Program-made: the position numbers and the translations under genes | In this document: piece by piece, positions 9,440 to 18,251 of the stretch | How the letters are laid out: every line of letters begins with the position of its first letter | Numbering within the stretch: the first letter of the stretch is position 1 | Assembly: GCA_017541365.1 (NCBI GenBank) | Contig: JAFXZF010000027.1 | Coordinates: forward strand, 1-30,762 | Direction: 5' to 3' | DNA from: Prevotella sp. | GTDB lineage: Bacteria; Bacteroidota; Bacteroidia; Bacteroidales; Bacteroidaceae | Length of the DNA stretch: 30,762 bases | Notes under the pieces: model-generated | Told to the model about the DNA's origin: nothing | Seen by the model: only the letters and a program-made list of their open reading frames with translations | The model's database searches: none

Positions 9440-9712
9440 TCAATGTTTTAACATTATCGAGATAATCACCATCGCCACGTACATCAGCGAGAATGTCAGG
9501 CAGAACGTTACCGCCTCCTCGTGTGTATGGCGTGAAAAGAGCATGTAGAGTGCCACTACCGTGAGCGCCATCACAAAGCGTATCGACGCCATGATGAAGT
9601 AGTATGTCACCGCCTTTTCGGGCTGGTATCTCTGTACCGCTCTGAGCCCCACCACCCATGCGTATATGAGTAATGTGTAGAAAAAGACGGAGAATACGAG
9701 CCAGGGCCACAT
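9440..9712 (-). CDS. Small membrane protein embedded in the atp operon (AtpI-like position)
   Basis: A 90-residue protein with three predicted membrane helices (about residues 2-24, 36-60 and 68-88) joined by short basic loops (RAVQRYQPEK and SRHTHEE). It lies between atpC and atpB with short gaps (15 bp and 11 bp), so it must be co-transcribed. Its position just before subunit a resembles that of AtpI/AtpQ-type assembly factors, which help build the c-ring, but I see no sequence motif that proves this. A role in ATP synthase assembly is inferred from position only. Confidence 0.75.
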   Translation of the reverse strand: MWPWLVFSVFFYTLLIYAWVVGLRAVQRYQPEKAVTYYFIMASIRFVMALTVVALYMLFSRHTHEEAVTFCLTFSLMYVAMVIISIMLKH

Positions 9713-9727
9713 CGCTCTATCTTTTTT

Positions 9728-9979
9728 TTATGCGCTTTCACGCTCTATGCAGAGTGACACGTTGTTGTGCAGCACCTCCACAAAACCGCCTGCCACCTGT
9801 ATCTCCTCCACCGTACCTTCGGCGTTGGTGTATGCCACCTTGCCCTCGGCAAGGGCTGATATCAGCGGGGCATGGTTCTGCAATATCTCCATCGCTCCGA
9901 GCACGCCAGGCACCTTCACGCTGGTTGCCTCGCCCTCGTAGAGGATCTTCTCTGGTGATACTATCTTCAGTCTAAGCAT
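9728..9979 (-). CDS. atpC: ATP synthase F1 subunit epsilon, short form
   Basis: Connects the gamma shaft to the c-ring. The 83-residue product contains only the N-terminal beta-sandwich (MLRLKIVSPEKILYEGEATS, ending EVLHNNVSLCIERESA). The C-terminal helical hairpin that gives the usual length of about 135 residues and acts as an inhibitor of hydrolysis in E. coli is absent. Bacteroidetes epsilon subunits are often this short, so it is probably not a truncation. It lies 63 bp behind atpD. Confidence 0.93.
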   Translation of the reverse strand: MLRLKIVSPEKILYEGEATSVKVPGVLGAMEILQNHAPLISALAEGKVAYTNAEGTVEEIQVAGGFVEVLHNNVSLCIERESA

Positions 9980-10042
9980 TCTTTCTTACCTTTTCTTAAA
10001 ATAGGGGTTTTGCTACAGTCCTTCTGGTCAAAGGGGCTCGTC

Positions 10043-11587
<1,545 letters not shown>

Positions 11588-11609
11588 TTAGAAGACTGTA
11601 TAGTGACCG

Positions 11610-11640
11610 CAAATTTAGCAAAAGTTTTTGAAACTGCAAA
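11610..11640 (-). promoter_or_regulatory. Promoter of the atp operon
   Basis: On the minus strand TTTG (11637-11640), a 19-bp spacer and TAAATTTG (11610-11617) match the Bacteroidetes housekeeping promoter exactly in both boxes and spacing. Transcription would start near 11603, giving a leader of about 50 nt before the atpD ATG. Confidence 0.85.
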
Positions 11641-11678
11641 CTTTTCTTGACAAAAATAACATTTTTCATAAAAAAATC

Positions 11679-11709
11679 TTGCAGAATACAACAAATATCC
11701 TTAACTTTG
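11679..11709 (+). promoter_or_regulatory. Promoter of the candidate small RNA
   Basis: TTG (11679-11681), a 20-bp spacer and TAACTTTG (11702-11709) fit the Bacteroidetes promoter pattern. It points away from the atp operon. The next gene on this strand starts 196 bp downstream and has its own promoter, with a terminator between them. Confidence 0.65.
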
Positions 11710-11715
11710 CCACCA

Positions 11716-11796
11716 AGTATAGATTTCGTGTTTTTTATTTTTATATAAACGAAATCGCCTTGGAGGTTGATGCGTCCTGTATCAACCTCTTTTTTC
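11716..11796 (+). ncRNA. Candidate small RNA (~80 nt) between atp operon and nhaD
   Basis: A promoter at 11679-11709 predicts a 5' end near 11716. The transcript would contain an 8-bp hairpin (GATTTCGT 11722-11729 with ACGAAATC 11749-11756, with an A/T-rich loop) and end at a strong intrinsic terminator (11763-11795). No credible reading frame or start codon is present, and nhaD has a separate promoter beyond the terminator. A short independent transcript is therefore the simplest reading. I do not recognise it as 6S, SRP or any named Bacteroidales RNA. A constitutively attenuated nhaD leader is the main alternative. Confidence 0.55.
11763..11795 (+). terminator. Strong intrinsic terminator
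   Basis: Perfect 9-bp stem GAGGTTGAT (11763-11771) / ATCAACCTC (11781-11789), a 9-nt loop and a run of six T. It lies upstream of the nhaD promoter, so it serves the short transcript rather than a coding gene. Confidence 0.85.
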
Positions 11797-11825
11797 GTTT
11801 ACAAGCACAATTTTTCCTTTTTTTC

Positions 11826-11856
11826 TTGCTGATATTAAAAAAATGTATTATTTTTG
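11826..11856 (+). promoter_or_regulatory. Promoter of nhaD
   Basis: TTG (11826-11828), a 20-bp spacer and TATTTTTG (11849-11856) match the Bacteroidetes promoter. Predicted start near 11862 leaves a leader of about 43 nt before the ATG at 11905. Confidence 0.65.
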
Positions 11857-11904
11857 TGTCCGAAATTATTTTACACACTACACATTACTCACAAATACAA
11901 GTGT

Positions 11905-13281
11905 ATGACAATACTCATCACAGCAATCCTCCTGGTAAGCCTCTTACTTATAGCCACTGAGCGGCATACCCACATCAACAAGGCAGCAGTAGCCGTCTTT
12001 GCGTGCACACTGGGATGGGTGCTGTATATCAGTTTCGGCGCCGACTTTGTCGAGAGGCAGCACATGGCCGACTATACGTCGTTTCTCGACGGCATACAGC
12101 CCAACAGCCTCGCAGTCAAGCAGTACATCGCCAAGAGCATCTTCCTGCCCTACCTCGGCCAGGCAGCCGCCGTAGTACTGTTTCTGCTTGCCACGATGAG
12201 TATCGTCAGCATCCTACATACCAACGGCTGTTTCGACTTCCTCACCCTTTGGATGCGCACGCGCAATAGCCGTCTGCTCCTATGGAAGCTCACAGCATTC
12301 ACTTTCTTTCTCTCAGCCAATCTCGACAACATCTCCACCATCGTGCTGATGCTCACCGTCACTAATAGCATACTGCCCCGCACCAAGGACCGCAAGCTCT
12401 ACGGCACCATGGTGCTCCTGGCTGTCATCTTCGGCGGTGCCCTCACCGTCATCGGCGACCCTACGGGACTCGTCCTGTGGAATAAGGGCGCCATCACGGC
12501 ATCCGACTACACCCTCTCCATGGCCATTCCCTGTGCCCTGGCGTGGATTATCCCCACGGTGCTGGTCAGCCTGCGTCTGCGTCCCAATATCGATATAGAG
12601 CGCCCCACTCTGCCCTATCGTGGTGACGACACCAATCTCCGTGTATGGCAGCGCTTCGTGATGTTCCTCGTAGGCATCGGCGGACTGTGGTTCATCCCCA
12701 CCTTTACCACCATCACCCAATTGCCTCCGTTCCTCGGAGCCCTCTGTACCCTCAGCCTCCTGTGGATTGTCAATGAGATGTTCAACCATTCCCTCTTCGA
12801 CAATCACAAGCGTCGCATCAGTTTCGACGACACCCCTCAGAAGATGCAGTACAACACCATACAGCAGATACTATATATAATAGGTGTGATGCTTGCCCTC
12901 GGCGTAGTCACCGAGACGGGCGCCATCAGTTGGTTTGCTAACCAGATAGACATGCTCATCGGCAACATCTGGACAATAGGCATCATCACAGCGTGCATCA
13001 GCACCCTGCTTGACAGCTTCGCCTCATGCCTCACCATGGTATCCCTGCATGATGTCTCCGACACCATCTCCTACTACTCCGTCGGCGGAGCATACTGGAA
13101 GGTACTCTCCTTTGGCACCGCCGTAGGCGGCAGCATACTCGCCGTCGGCTCCATCAGCGGCATCATCATGATGCAGATGCAGGGCGTCAGTCTCAAGTGG
13201 TACTTCAAGCACATCACCCCCCTCACCCTCATCTCAGGCATCATCGCCTTCGTGGTGCTGTGCCTGCAATTGACGGTTTAA
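11905..13281 (+). CDS. nhaD: NhaD-type Na+/H+ antiporter
   Basis: Exports Na+ in exchange for H+ across the inner membrane. The 458-residue protein is almost entirely hydrophobic, with about a dozen membrane helices. The family-typical stretches are FFLSANLDNISTIVLMLTV and GGALTVIGDPTGLVLWNKG in the first half, with the polar residues (Asn-Leu-Asp-Asn, Gly-Asp-Pro-Thr) expected in the transport path. A second half-site, ISTLLDSFASCLTMVSL, lies near residue 370. The frame is open 17 codons further upstream, but the ATG at 11905 follows the promoter at the right distance and starts directly with a membrane helix. It is divergent from the ATP synthase operon; a role in adjusting Na+ and H+ gradients alongside it is inferred. 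Confidence 0.92.
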   Translation: MTILITAILLVSLLLIATERHTHINKAAVAVFACTLGWVLYISFGADFVERQHMADYTSFLDGIQPNSLAVKQYIAKSIFLPYLGQAAAVVLFLLATMSIVSILHTNGCFDFLTLWMRTRNSRLLLWKLTAFTFFLSANLDNISTIVLMLTVTNSILPRTKDRKLYGTMVLLAVIFGGALTVIGDPTGLVLWNKGAITASDYTLSMAIPCALAWIIPTVLVSLRLRPNIDIERPTLPYRGDDTNLRVWQRFVMFLVGIGGLWFIPTFTTITQLPPFLGALCTLSLLWIVNEMFNHSLFDNHKRRISFDDTPQKMQYNTIQQILYIIGVMLALGVVTETGAISWFANQIDMLIGNIWTIGIITACISTLLDSFASCLTMVSLHDVSDTISYYSVGGAYWKVLSFGTAVGGSILAVGSISGIIMMQMQGVSLKWYFKHITPLTLISGIIAFVVLCLQLTV

Positions 13282-13329
13282 CAGTTCACAGTTCATAGTT
13301 TTCAATATTCAATCTTCATGTAATCCTCA

Positions 13330-14307
13330 ATGAGCAAGATAAAAACAATAGGAATAATGACATCAGGCGGCGATGCCCCTGGCATGAACGCCGCCATACG
13401 CGCAGTGACACGTGCAGGCATCTGCAACGGCTTCACCATCAAGGGCATCTACCGCGGATGGGAGGGCCTTATCAACGGCGACATCAAGACCTTCACCACG
13501 GAGGACGTATCAGGCATCATCACCCTCGGCGGCACCATTCTCAAGACTGCACGTTCCACCGAGTTCCGTGAGTACGAAGGCCGTAAGAAAGCCTACGACA
13601 CCATGGTGCGCGAAGGCATCGACGCCCTCGTCGTCATCGGCGGTAACGGCTCCCTGTCCGGCGCACGCGAGTTTGCACAGGAGTTTGACGTATGCTGCAT
13701 CGGGCTGCCCGGCACCATCGACAACGACCTCTACGGCACCGACTCCACCATAGGCTACGACACCACCATGAATACCATCATGGAGTGCGTCGATCGCATC
13801 CGCGACACCGCGCAGTCACACGAGCGCATATTCTTCGTCGAGGTCATGGGACGCGACGCAGGCTTCCTCGCCCAGAACAGCGCCATAGCATGCGGTGCCG
13901 AAGCAGCCATCATCCCCGAGGAGGAGACCGACGCCGACCAGCTCGCCGAGTTTATGAAGCGCGGCATACGCAAGTCAAAGAAGTCATGCATCGTGATAGT
14001 GTCCGAGTCGCCCAAGTGCGGCGCCATGTACTACGCCGAGCGCGTCAAGAAGGAGTTTCCTGGGTACGACGTCCGCGTATCCATACTCGGTCACCTGCAG
14101 CGAGGCGGCTCACCCACGGCACGCGACCGCATACTTGCCAGCCGCACAGGCGTAGGCGCCATCGAAGCCATCATGCAGGGACAGCGCAACGTCATGATAG
14201 GCGTGCGCAACAACGAGGTAGTCTATGTGCCCTTCTCCGAGGCAATACGCTCCGACAAGCCCCTCGACAAGAAACTGTTTACCGTGCTCAATGAGCTAAG
14301 TATATAA
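13330..14307 (+). CDS. pfkA: 6-phosphofructokinase
   Basis: Phosphorylates fructose 6-phosphate to fructose 1,6-bisphosphate in glycolysis. The 325-residue protein has the phosphate-binding [13 protein letters not shown] (residues 13-25), the catalytic [12 protein letters not shown] near residue 128 with the general-base Asp, the [14 protein letters not shown] substrate-binding segment, and [14 protein letters not shown] near residue 254. The nucleotide-contact loop reads VIGGNGSL, with Asn where E. coli has Asp in GGDGS; the glycine that marks ATP (rather than PPi) as donor is kept, so ATP use is likely but not proven. It starts 48 bp after nhaD with no visible promoter or terminator between them. 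Confidence 0.95.
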   Translation: MSKIKTIGIMTSGGDAPGMNAAIRAVTRAGICNGFTIKGIYRGWEGLINGDIKTFTTEDVSGIITLGGTILKTARSTEFREYEGRKKAYDTMVREGIDALVVIGGNGSLSGAREFAQEFDVCCIGLPGTIDNDLYGTDSTIGYDTTMNTIMECVDRIRDTAQSHERIFFVEVMGRDAGFLAQNSAIACGAEAAIIPEEETDADQLAEFMKRGIRKSKKSCIVIVSESPKCGAMYYAERVKKEFPGYDVRVSILGHLQRGGSPTARDRILASRTGVGAIEAIMQGQRNVMIGVRNNEVVYVPFSEAIRSDKPLDKKLFTVLNELSI

Positions 14308-14340
14308 CTCCCCTTTAACTCCTAAAAAAATTCAATCTAT

Positions 14341-15720
14341 ATGAAACATCTACTCATTTCACTCAGTCTGTTGCTCTCAACAGCAACGGCATCAGCTGCC
14401 GACTACAGCAACTACTACAAGAACCTGCCCATCGGTATCGAACAGGCACAGCAGCCCACCATCAAGGACGCACGTTCCATCATAACCGACTTCGGCGCCA
14501 AGGGCGACGGCACCACCGACTGCACCCAGGCCATACAGAGCACCATTGATGCCCTCGCTGCCAAGGGCGGCGGACAGGTATATGTGCCAGCAGGCTCATG
14601 GCTCACGGCCCCCATATACCTCAAGTCAGGCATAGACCTGCACCTTGCCAAGGGCGCCATGCTCGTCATCACCCCCGACCGCACCAAGCACCTCAAGCCA
14701 GGCGCTACCAAGCCCCTGCACGGCATACAGGCACTCGGCTGCAATAACGTGGCAATCACTGGCGAGGGCATCATCAACGGCAACGGCATATACTGGCGCG
14801 CAGCAAAGCGCTCCAAGTACTCCGCTACCGAGTGGGACCAGCTCAAGTCACTCGGAGGCACCACAGCCATGAAGGGCAACGATGAGATATGGTACCCCTT
14901 CAACCTCAAGTCACTCCCCAACTTCGACGAGTCGGTATTACGCCAGGAGGCACTCCGCCAGTCAGTAGTATATATACAGGGCTGCCATAACGTACTCGTA
15001 CAGGGCGTCACCATCGTCGACTCACCCAAGTTCCAGCTCGAACTCGAAGACTGCACAGACCTCATCGTTGACGGCATCACCGTCAATTGCCCATGGAACG
15101 CCCAGAACGGCGACGGCATAGTGGTCAAGACCAGCCAGAAGGTGCTCATCGCAGGCTGCACCATCGACTGCGGCAACGACGGCATCTCGCTCAAGGCAGC
15201 CACCGGCAAGCGCGCCTTCGACCACCAGCCCATGAAAGACGTCGTCATAGCCGGCAATACGGTGCTCTATGCCCACGGCGGCTTCGACATCGGTTCAGAA
15301 TTTGCCTCAGGCATCAGCAACGTATGCGTATATGACAACACCCTCGTCAATACCGAGACAGGCCTTCGCTTCAAGAGCTACACCAGCCGCGGCGGCAAGA
15401 CCGACAACATCTACATCTGGAACATGCTCCTCGACAAGGTACGCGACGAGGCAATAGGCTTCCAGACCGACTACATCAACGAGGCCATCTACAAGACCGA
15501 GGGAGCCTCAGGCACCGACTGGATACCAGAGTTCCAGGGCATACACATCTACAACCTCACGTGCAACAAGGCACGCATCGGTATCAGCGCAAAGGGCGCA
15601 CGCGGCACCGTACACAATATCGACATCCACGACTGCCATATCACGTACACCGAGACAAACACCGACATTGACCCCGATTGCGAAATCAGCGTGAAGAACG
15701 TAACACTCAGAAAGTTCTAA
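14341..15720 (+). CDS. Secreted GH28-family glycoside hydrolase (polygalacturonase-like)
   Basis: Probably hydrolyses a pectic or related galacturonide linkage in the periplasm. The 459-residue protein has a signal peptide (MKHLLISLSLLLSTATASA, cleavage before ADYSNYY), the opening motif IITDFGAKGDGTTDCTQAIQ, and a right-handed beta-helix. GH28 signature sites present: QNGDGI (Asp258), GNDGISLK (Asn279-Asp280), AHGGFDIGSE (His312) and RFKS (Arg343/Lys345). The residue before Asp280 is normally Asp and is Asn here, which is unusual because that position is the general acid in fungal polygalacturonases. It lies 33 bp after pfkA. No SusC/D genes are nearby, so this is not a typical polysaccharide utilisation locus. 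Confidence 0.88.
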   Translation: MKHLLISLSLLLSTATASAADYSNYYKNLPIGIEQAQQPTIKDARSIITDFGAKGDGTTDCTQAIQSTIDALAAKGGGQVYVPAGSWLTAPIYLKSGIDLHLAKGAMLVITPDRTKHLKPGATKPLHGIQALGCNNVAITGEGIINGNGIYWRAAKRSKYSATEWDQLKSLGGTTAMKGNDEIWYPFNLKSLPNFDESVLRQEALRQSVVYIQGCHNVLVQGVTIVDSPKFQLELEDCTDLIVDGITVNCPWNAQNGDGIVVKTSQKVLIAGCTIDCGNDGISLKAATGKRAFDHQPMKDVVIAGNTVLYAHGGFDIGSEFASGISNVCVYDNTLVNTETGLRFKSYTSRGGKTDNIYIWNMLLDKVRDEAIGFQTDYINEAIYKTEGASGTDWIPEFQGIHIYNLTCNKARIGISAKGARGTVHNIDIHDCHITYTETNTDIDPDCEISVKNVTLRKF

Positions 15721-15743
15721 ACTTTCTTAGTTAAGATACTATT

Positions 15744-15792
15744 AAAAAAAACATTCACCCGTGCAGGCTCTTGTGTGTCCTACACGGGTGAA
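15744..15792 (-). terminator. Terminator between the GH28 gene and the HU-like gene
   Basis: Perfect 10-bp stem TTCACCCGTG (15754-15763) / CACGGGTGAA (15783-15792) with a 19-nt loop. On the minus strand it is followed by a run of eight T (15744-15751), so it serves the HU-like gene. On the plus strand the following ACTTTTAA is a weaker tail that may also stop transcription from the GH28 gene. Confidence 0.8.
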
Positions 15793-15821
15793 ACTTTTAA
15801 CTGTGCACTGTGCACTGTGAA

Positions 15822-16283
15822 TTACTCTCCATCGTCCTCCTTCTTTGGCTTCTCAGCCAGATCGACGATCTTGTAGCTGAAGCCCGTGCCAGAGATGGAG
15901 CGTGAGCTCAGACCCGACATCTTGCCGTCAGCAGCACTCTCTACCGAACGAGTGTAGTCAGGGGTGAAGCGTACGCGGCCGCTCTTCACGTTCTCCGCAA
16001 TGTTATACTCGTCCTTGGCGAGCGAACCGCTGGAACGGATAGATGGGAAGAAATAGCCGATACGCTCCAGGTGCACCTTGCTCGAGTTGGCGATCTCGTA
16101 AGCCATCACGTTGGCGAGTTCGATGAGCACGGCATACACGTCTGACTCCTTCACACTGACGTTGGCCTCGATCTTCTTAGCCAACTCGCGCGTGCCGATG
16201 ATGTTCGGGCAGTAGGTCCTGCCGTAGAAGAGCTTGTTGGAATTCTTGCGCCTGTCTTGGCGCACAGCAATAAAAACTGCCAT
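15822..16283 (-). CDS. HU-family DNA-binding protein (HU-HIG type)
   Basis: A 153-residue histone-like protein of the Bacteroidetes HU-HIG kind. The first ~125 residues form an HU-like fold (NSNKLFYGRTYCPNIIGTRELAKKIE, VSVKESDVYAVLIELANVMA, HLERIGYFFPSIRSSGSL), and the tail is short and charged (AEKPKKEDDGE). These proteins bend or coat DNA and are very often found next to a BT4734-like primase and VapE helicase in Bacteroidales, as here. The start at 16283 is supported by an unusually good Shine-Dalgarno sequence 9 nt upstream. The stop codon is followed by a strong terminator. Confidence 0.85.
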   Translation of the reverse strand: MAVFIAVRQDRRKNSNKLFYGRTYCPNIIGTRELAKKIEANVSVKESDVYAVLIELANVMAYEIANSSKVHLERIGYFFPSIRSSGSLAKDEYNIAENVKSGRVRFTPDYTRSVESAADGKMSGLSSRSISGTGFSYKIVDLAEKPKKEDDGE

Positions 16284-16292
16284 AATAGTAGT

Positions 16293-16300
16293 CTCCTTTC
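16293..16300 (-). promoter_or_regulatory. Strong Shine-Dalgarno before the HU-like gene
   Basis: The minus strand reads GAAAGGAG, 9 nt before the ATG. Most genes in this window lack a recognisable Shine-Dalgarno sequence, as is usual in Bacteroidetes, so a strong one suggests high expression or a foreign origin. Confidence 0.6.
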
Positions 16301-16351
16301 TTTAAAGGGTTAAACATAAAAAATAACTTTGCATAGACAATTCCGGCACTT

Positions 16352-16435
16352 CCTGCAGTCGCTTTGCTCCTGGCTGCGGATGCTTAGCATCCCCGGGTAG
16401 TTGCTTAGCATCCTTGGCTGGTTACTTAGCTCCTG
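16352..16435. repeat. Degenerate ~21-bp tandem repeat in the HU-like gene leader
   Basis: About four units of 20-22 bp share the core TTGCTTAGCATCC or variants (TTTGCTCC, TTACTTAGCTCC). One unit contains the 15-bp palindrome GGATGCTTAGCATCC (16378-16392). The array falls within the predicted 5' leader of the HU-like gene, between its promoter and start codon. It has stops in the minus-strand frames checked and is probably non-coding. Confidence 0.65.
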
Positions 16436-16456
16436 CACTCCTTCATTATCTACATA

Positions 16457-16488
16457 CAAAGTTACTAAAAATCAGCGAATTATGCAAG
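16457..16488 (-). promoter_or_regulatory. Promoter of the HU-like gene
   Basis: On the minus strand CTTG (16485-16488), a 20-bp spacer and TAACTTTG (16457-16464). Transcription from about 16450 gives a leader of roughly 165 nt that includes the tandem repeat. Confidence 0.6.
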
Positions 16489-16553
16489 TTTTTCGTGCAT
16501 TATTTTCGCTGTTTTCTGCAACTTTTTGCGGTAGCTATGCGAGGAGCTAATCG

Positions 16554-16680
16554 GGGGTGTGGGGTGTGGTGAAATTCCTTATATAGTATAAAAATAAATA
16601 AGAATATAGTGTTCACTATCTATATTGATTTTTTGATTTATTTTTAAATCCCATAAGGAAAGTACCTCACCCCACACCCC
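16554..16680. repeat. Large multi-stem inverted repeat directly behind vapE
   Basis: The outer arms are a perfect 13-bp match, GGGGTGTGGGGTG (16554-16566) with CACCCCACACCCC (16668-16680). Inside are GGT/ACC, a second perfect 8-bp stem TTCCTTAT (16575-16582) / ATAAGGAA (16653-16660), and an apical ATAGTG/CACTAT hairpin (16606-16619). The structure ends 6 bp from the vapE stop codon. With the repeat and promoter of the HU gene it accounts for the 403-bp gap 16284-16686, where no gene is seen. It could be a terminator, a replication or packaging hairpin, or a MITE-like element; the sequence does not decide. Confidence 0.75.
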
Positions 16681-16686
16681 TCAGAC

Positions 16687-18249
16687 TTAGAATGGCTCAG
16701 GGGCTACAGCAACATTGAATTCCACTACATCCTCCTTTGACTGGGCATCATACGCACTAGGATCAATCTTCACTACATGGTATTTATGCCTGCCCTTACT
16801 GAGTATTGAAGGAAAGCCCAACAGCTTCATGCACTTGCCTATCTTAGACGATGTGAACTCTTTTCCACGAAAACCACGATAACCCAGCTCCTTCAATATG
16901 TCGCCAGCATACATGGTAGTGGATGCTTCCGCGCCATCGGGCACTTTGAGGAATGTCTGTATCGCCTCGGCACAGTCCTCTGCCTCCATGTAGGGTTGGT
17001 TGTGCTGGGTTATCAGCATACTCTCGTCCTGGTCGGGCTTAGGCACGAAACCGTGGTTGAGCAGATAGAGAGCCTGAGCGTAAGCACCCTCATAAGGCAA
17101 GGGGAAGTTCTCGAGGTCAACGGTGTCCTTGAGGTCAACCACCAAGTAGCGGCGGCTACCCTCACCATTGCGTATGGGACAGTCATCGTTGGTGGTGGCT
17201 ATGAGTGAAGCCCTGCGCTCACGCGACTCACGGAATCGGGCGTAGGCATCACGCACGTTGGAACGATTTGAGGTGACGATAAACTTGAACGCCTCGTTCT
17301 TCTGCGTAGAGCCAAAGGATATCTCGTCGAACACTATGAGCGGTGTTTCCGACAGCGAGATGATGAAGTCCTTGTCGATACGTTCCGATGGCGACACCTC
17401 GAGGCGGTAGTCGCGCAGGTGAGGTGGCAGGATGTGGCGTGCAAAGTAGGTCTTGCCTATGTGCTGCATACCCTTGAATATGGGCATCAGCGGGTTCTCA
17501 TGAAACTTGCCCCGCATCATACCCACCAGCGCCACGTGCCACTTCTTCATCATCAGTTCATAGAAGTCTTCGTTCTCTGGGTCGTTGAACTCCATGTGAC
17601 CTACGTAGAAATCGCGCAAGTAGTCAGGGTCCGTGTCAGGGTTCCAAGGCGCCAGACTGTCGAGCCACTCGTTAACGGCATCATAGTCGGTACAGAAATC
17701 GCGACTGAAGATGAGCGCCTTAACATCTTGCTGTCTTGCCTTGATGCCCTGCTCATTGAGCCGGCAGTAGAAGGTGTCCAGGTCGCGGTCCTGAAATGGT
17801 CGCCATGGCTGCCCTTCCTCCTTAAACTCAGGACGCTGACGCCACACATTGAAGCGCCATTCGCCCTGTTTCTTCAGAGCCTCCTTCATGAGCTCCATGC
17901 GGTTCTGCTGCTCCTTCAGCTTCTGCGCCTGCGTCTTGGTGCGCCGTCCACGGGGCAACGTCAGCGTTATGCCGTGCTCCTTGGCAATCTTCACCAATGA
18001 GCCCAGACTGACGCAGTTCTTGCTCGTCTTGAGGCAGTAGCTGAAGTGCTTGTCGCACTCCTCACGGCTGTACTTGGGGTGATTACTACTAATAAGGTGG
18101 AACGCCTCACGCCCTGCCTCACCCTGCGATGCACAGGCGTAGGCTATCTCCGTCCACTCTGTCTTCTGGTCCTGCGTTATGTCAACGCCCGAATCCTTAA
18201 TCTGCTGGGCATATAGCTCCAGCTTCTCTTTTTCTGTGTAATGCATCAT
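16687..18249 (-). CDS. VapE-family P-loop helicase with PriCT-2-like N-terminus
   Basis: A 520-residue protein of the virulence-associated protein E (VapE) kind, related to superfamily 3 helicases of phages and satellites. The first ~100 residues resemble the primase C-terminal 2 (PriCT-2) domain (YAQQIKDSGVDITQDQKTEW, EAFHLISSNHPKYSREECD). The ATPase core has a P-loop GMQHIGKTYFARHIL, a Walker B LIVFDEIS, an arginine-containing ASLIATTNDDCP sensor region and GSRRYLVVDL. The C-terminal ~100 residues look like a winged-helix tail. It starts 2 bp after the stop codon of the primase-like gene, so the two form one unit, probably a primase-helicase pair. Related pairs occur as small integrated units in Bacteroidales, often with an HU-like gene. 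Confidence 0.88.
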   Translation of the reverse strand: MMHYTEKEKLELYAQQIKDSGVDITQDQKTEWTEIAYACASQGEAGREAFHLISSNHPKYSREECDKHFSYCLKTSKNCVSLGSLVKIAKEHGITLTLPRGRRTKTQAQKLKEQQNRMELMKEALKKQGEWRFNVWRQRPEFKEEGQPWRPFQDRDLDTFYCRLNEQGIKARQQDVKALIFSRDFCTDYDAVNEWLDSLAPWNPDTDPDYLRDFYVGHMEFNDPENEDFYELMMKKWHVALVGMMRGKFHENPLMPIFKGMQHIGKTYFARHILPPHLRDYRLEVSPSERIDKDFIISLSETPLIVFDEISFGSTQKNEAFKFIVTSNRSNVRDAYARFRESRERRASLIATTNDDCPIRNGEGSRRYLVVDLKDTVDLENFPLPYEGAYAQALYLLNHGFVPKPDQDESMLITQHNQPYMEAEDCAEAIQTFLKVPDGAEASTTMYAGDILKELGYRGFRGKEFTSSKIGKCMKLLGFPSILSKGRHKYHVVKIDPSAYDAQSKEDVVEFNVAVAPEPF

Positions 18250-18251
18250 AA

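Noticed and set aside
8382..9710. A 442-codon open frame as atpB
   Set aside because: The first 94 codons overlap the small membrane protein gene in another frame and lack family similarity; the ATG at 9428 opens a signal peptide and gives the normal Bacteroidetes length.
11854..11904. N-terminal extension of nhaD by 17 codons
   Set aside because: It would begin at or before the -7 box of the nhaD promoter, so it cannot be on the predicted transcript, and the extension is not hydrophobic like the family N-terminus.
13282..13329. Short repeats such as CAGTTCA/CAGTTCATAG and, at 15797-15825, GTGCACTGTGCACTGTG
   Set aside because: Short low-complexity spacers of a type common between genes in this lineage; too brief to call an element.
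13692..14294. 200-codon Arg/His-rich frame on the plus strand
   Set aside because: It is a frame shadow of pfkA; its composition is that of shifted GC-rich codons.
14415..15257. 280-codon minus-strand frame
   Set aside because: Antisense shadow of the GH28 gene, which has a signal peptide and all family motifs.
16324..16331. Plus-strand TAACTTTG box
   Set aside because: No -33 box at the right distance and no plus-strand gene downstream; it lies in the leader of the minus-strand HU-like gene.
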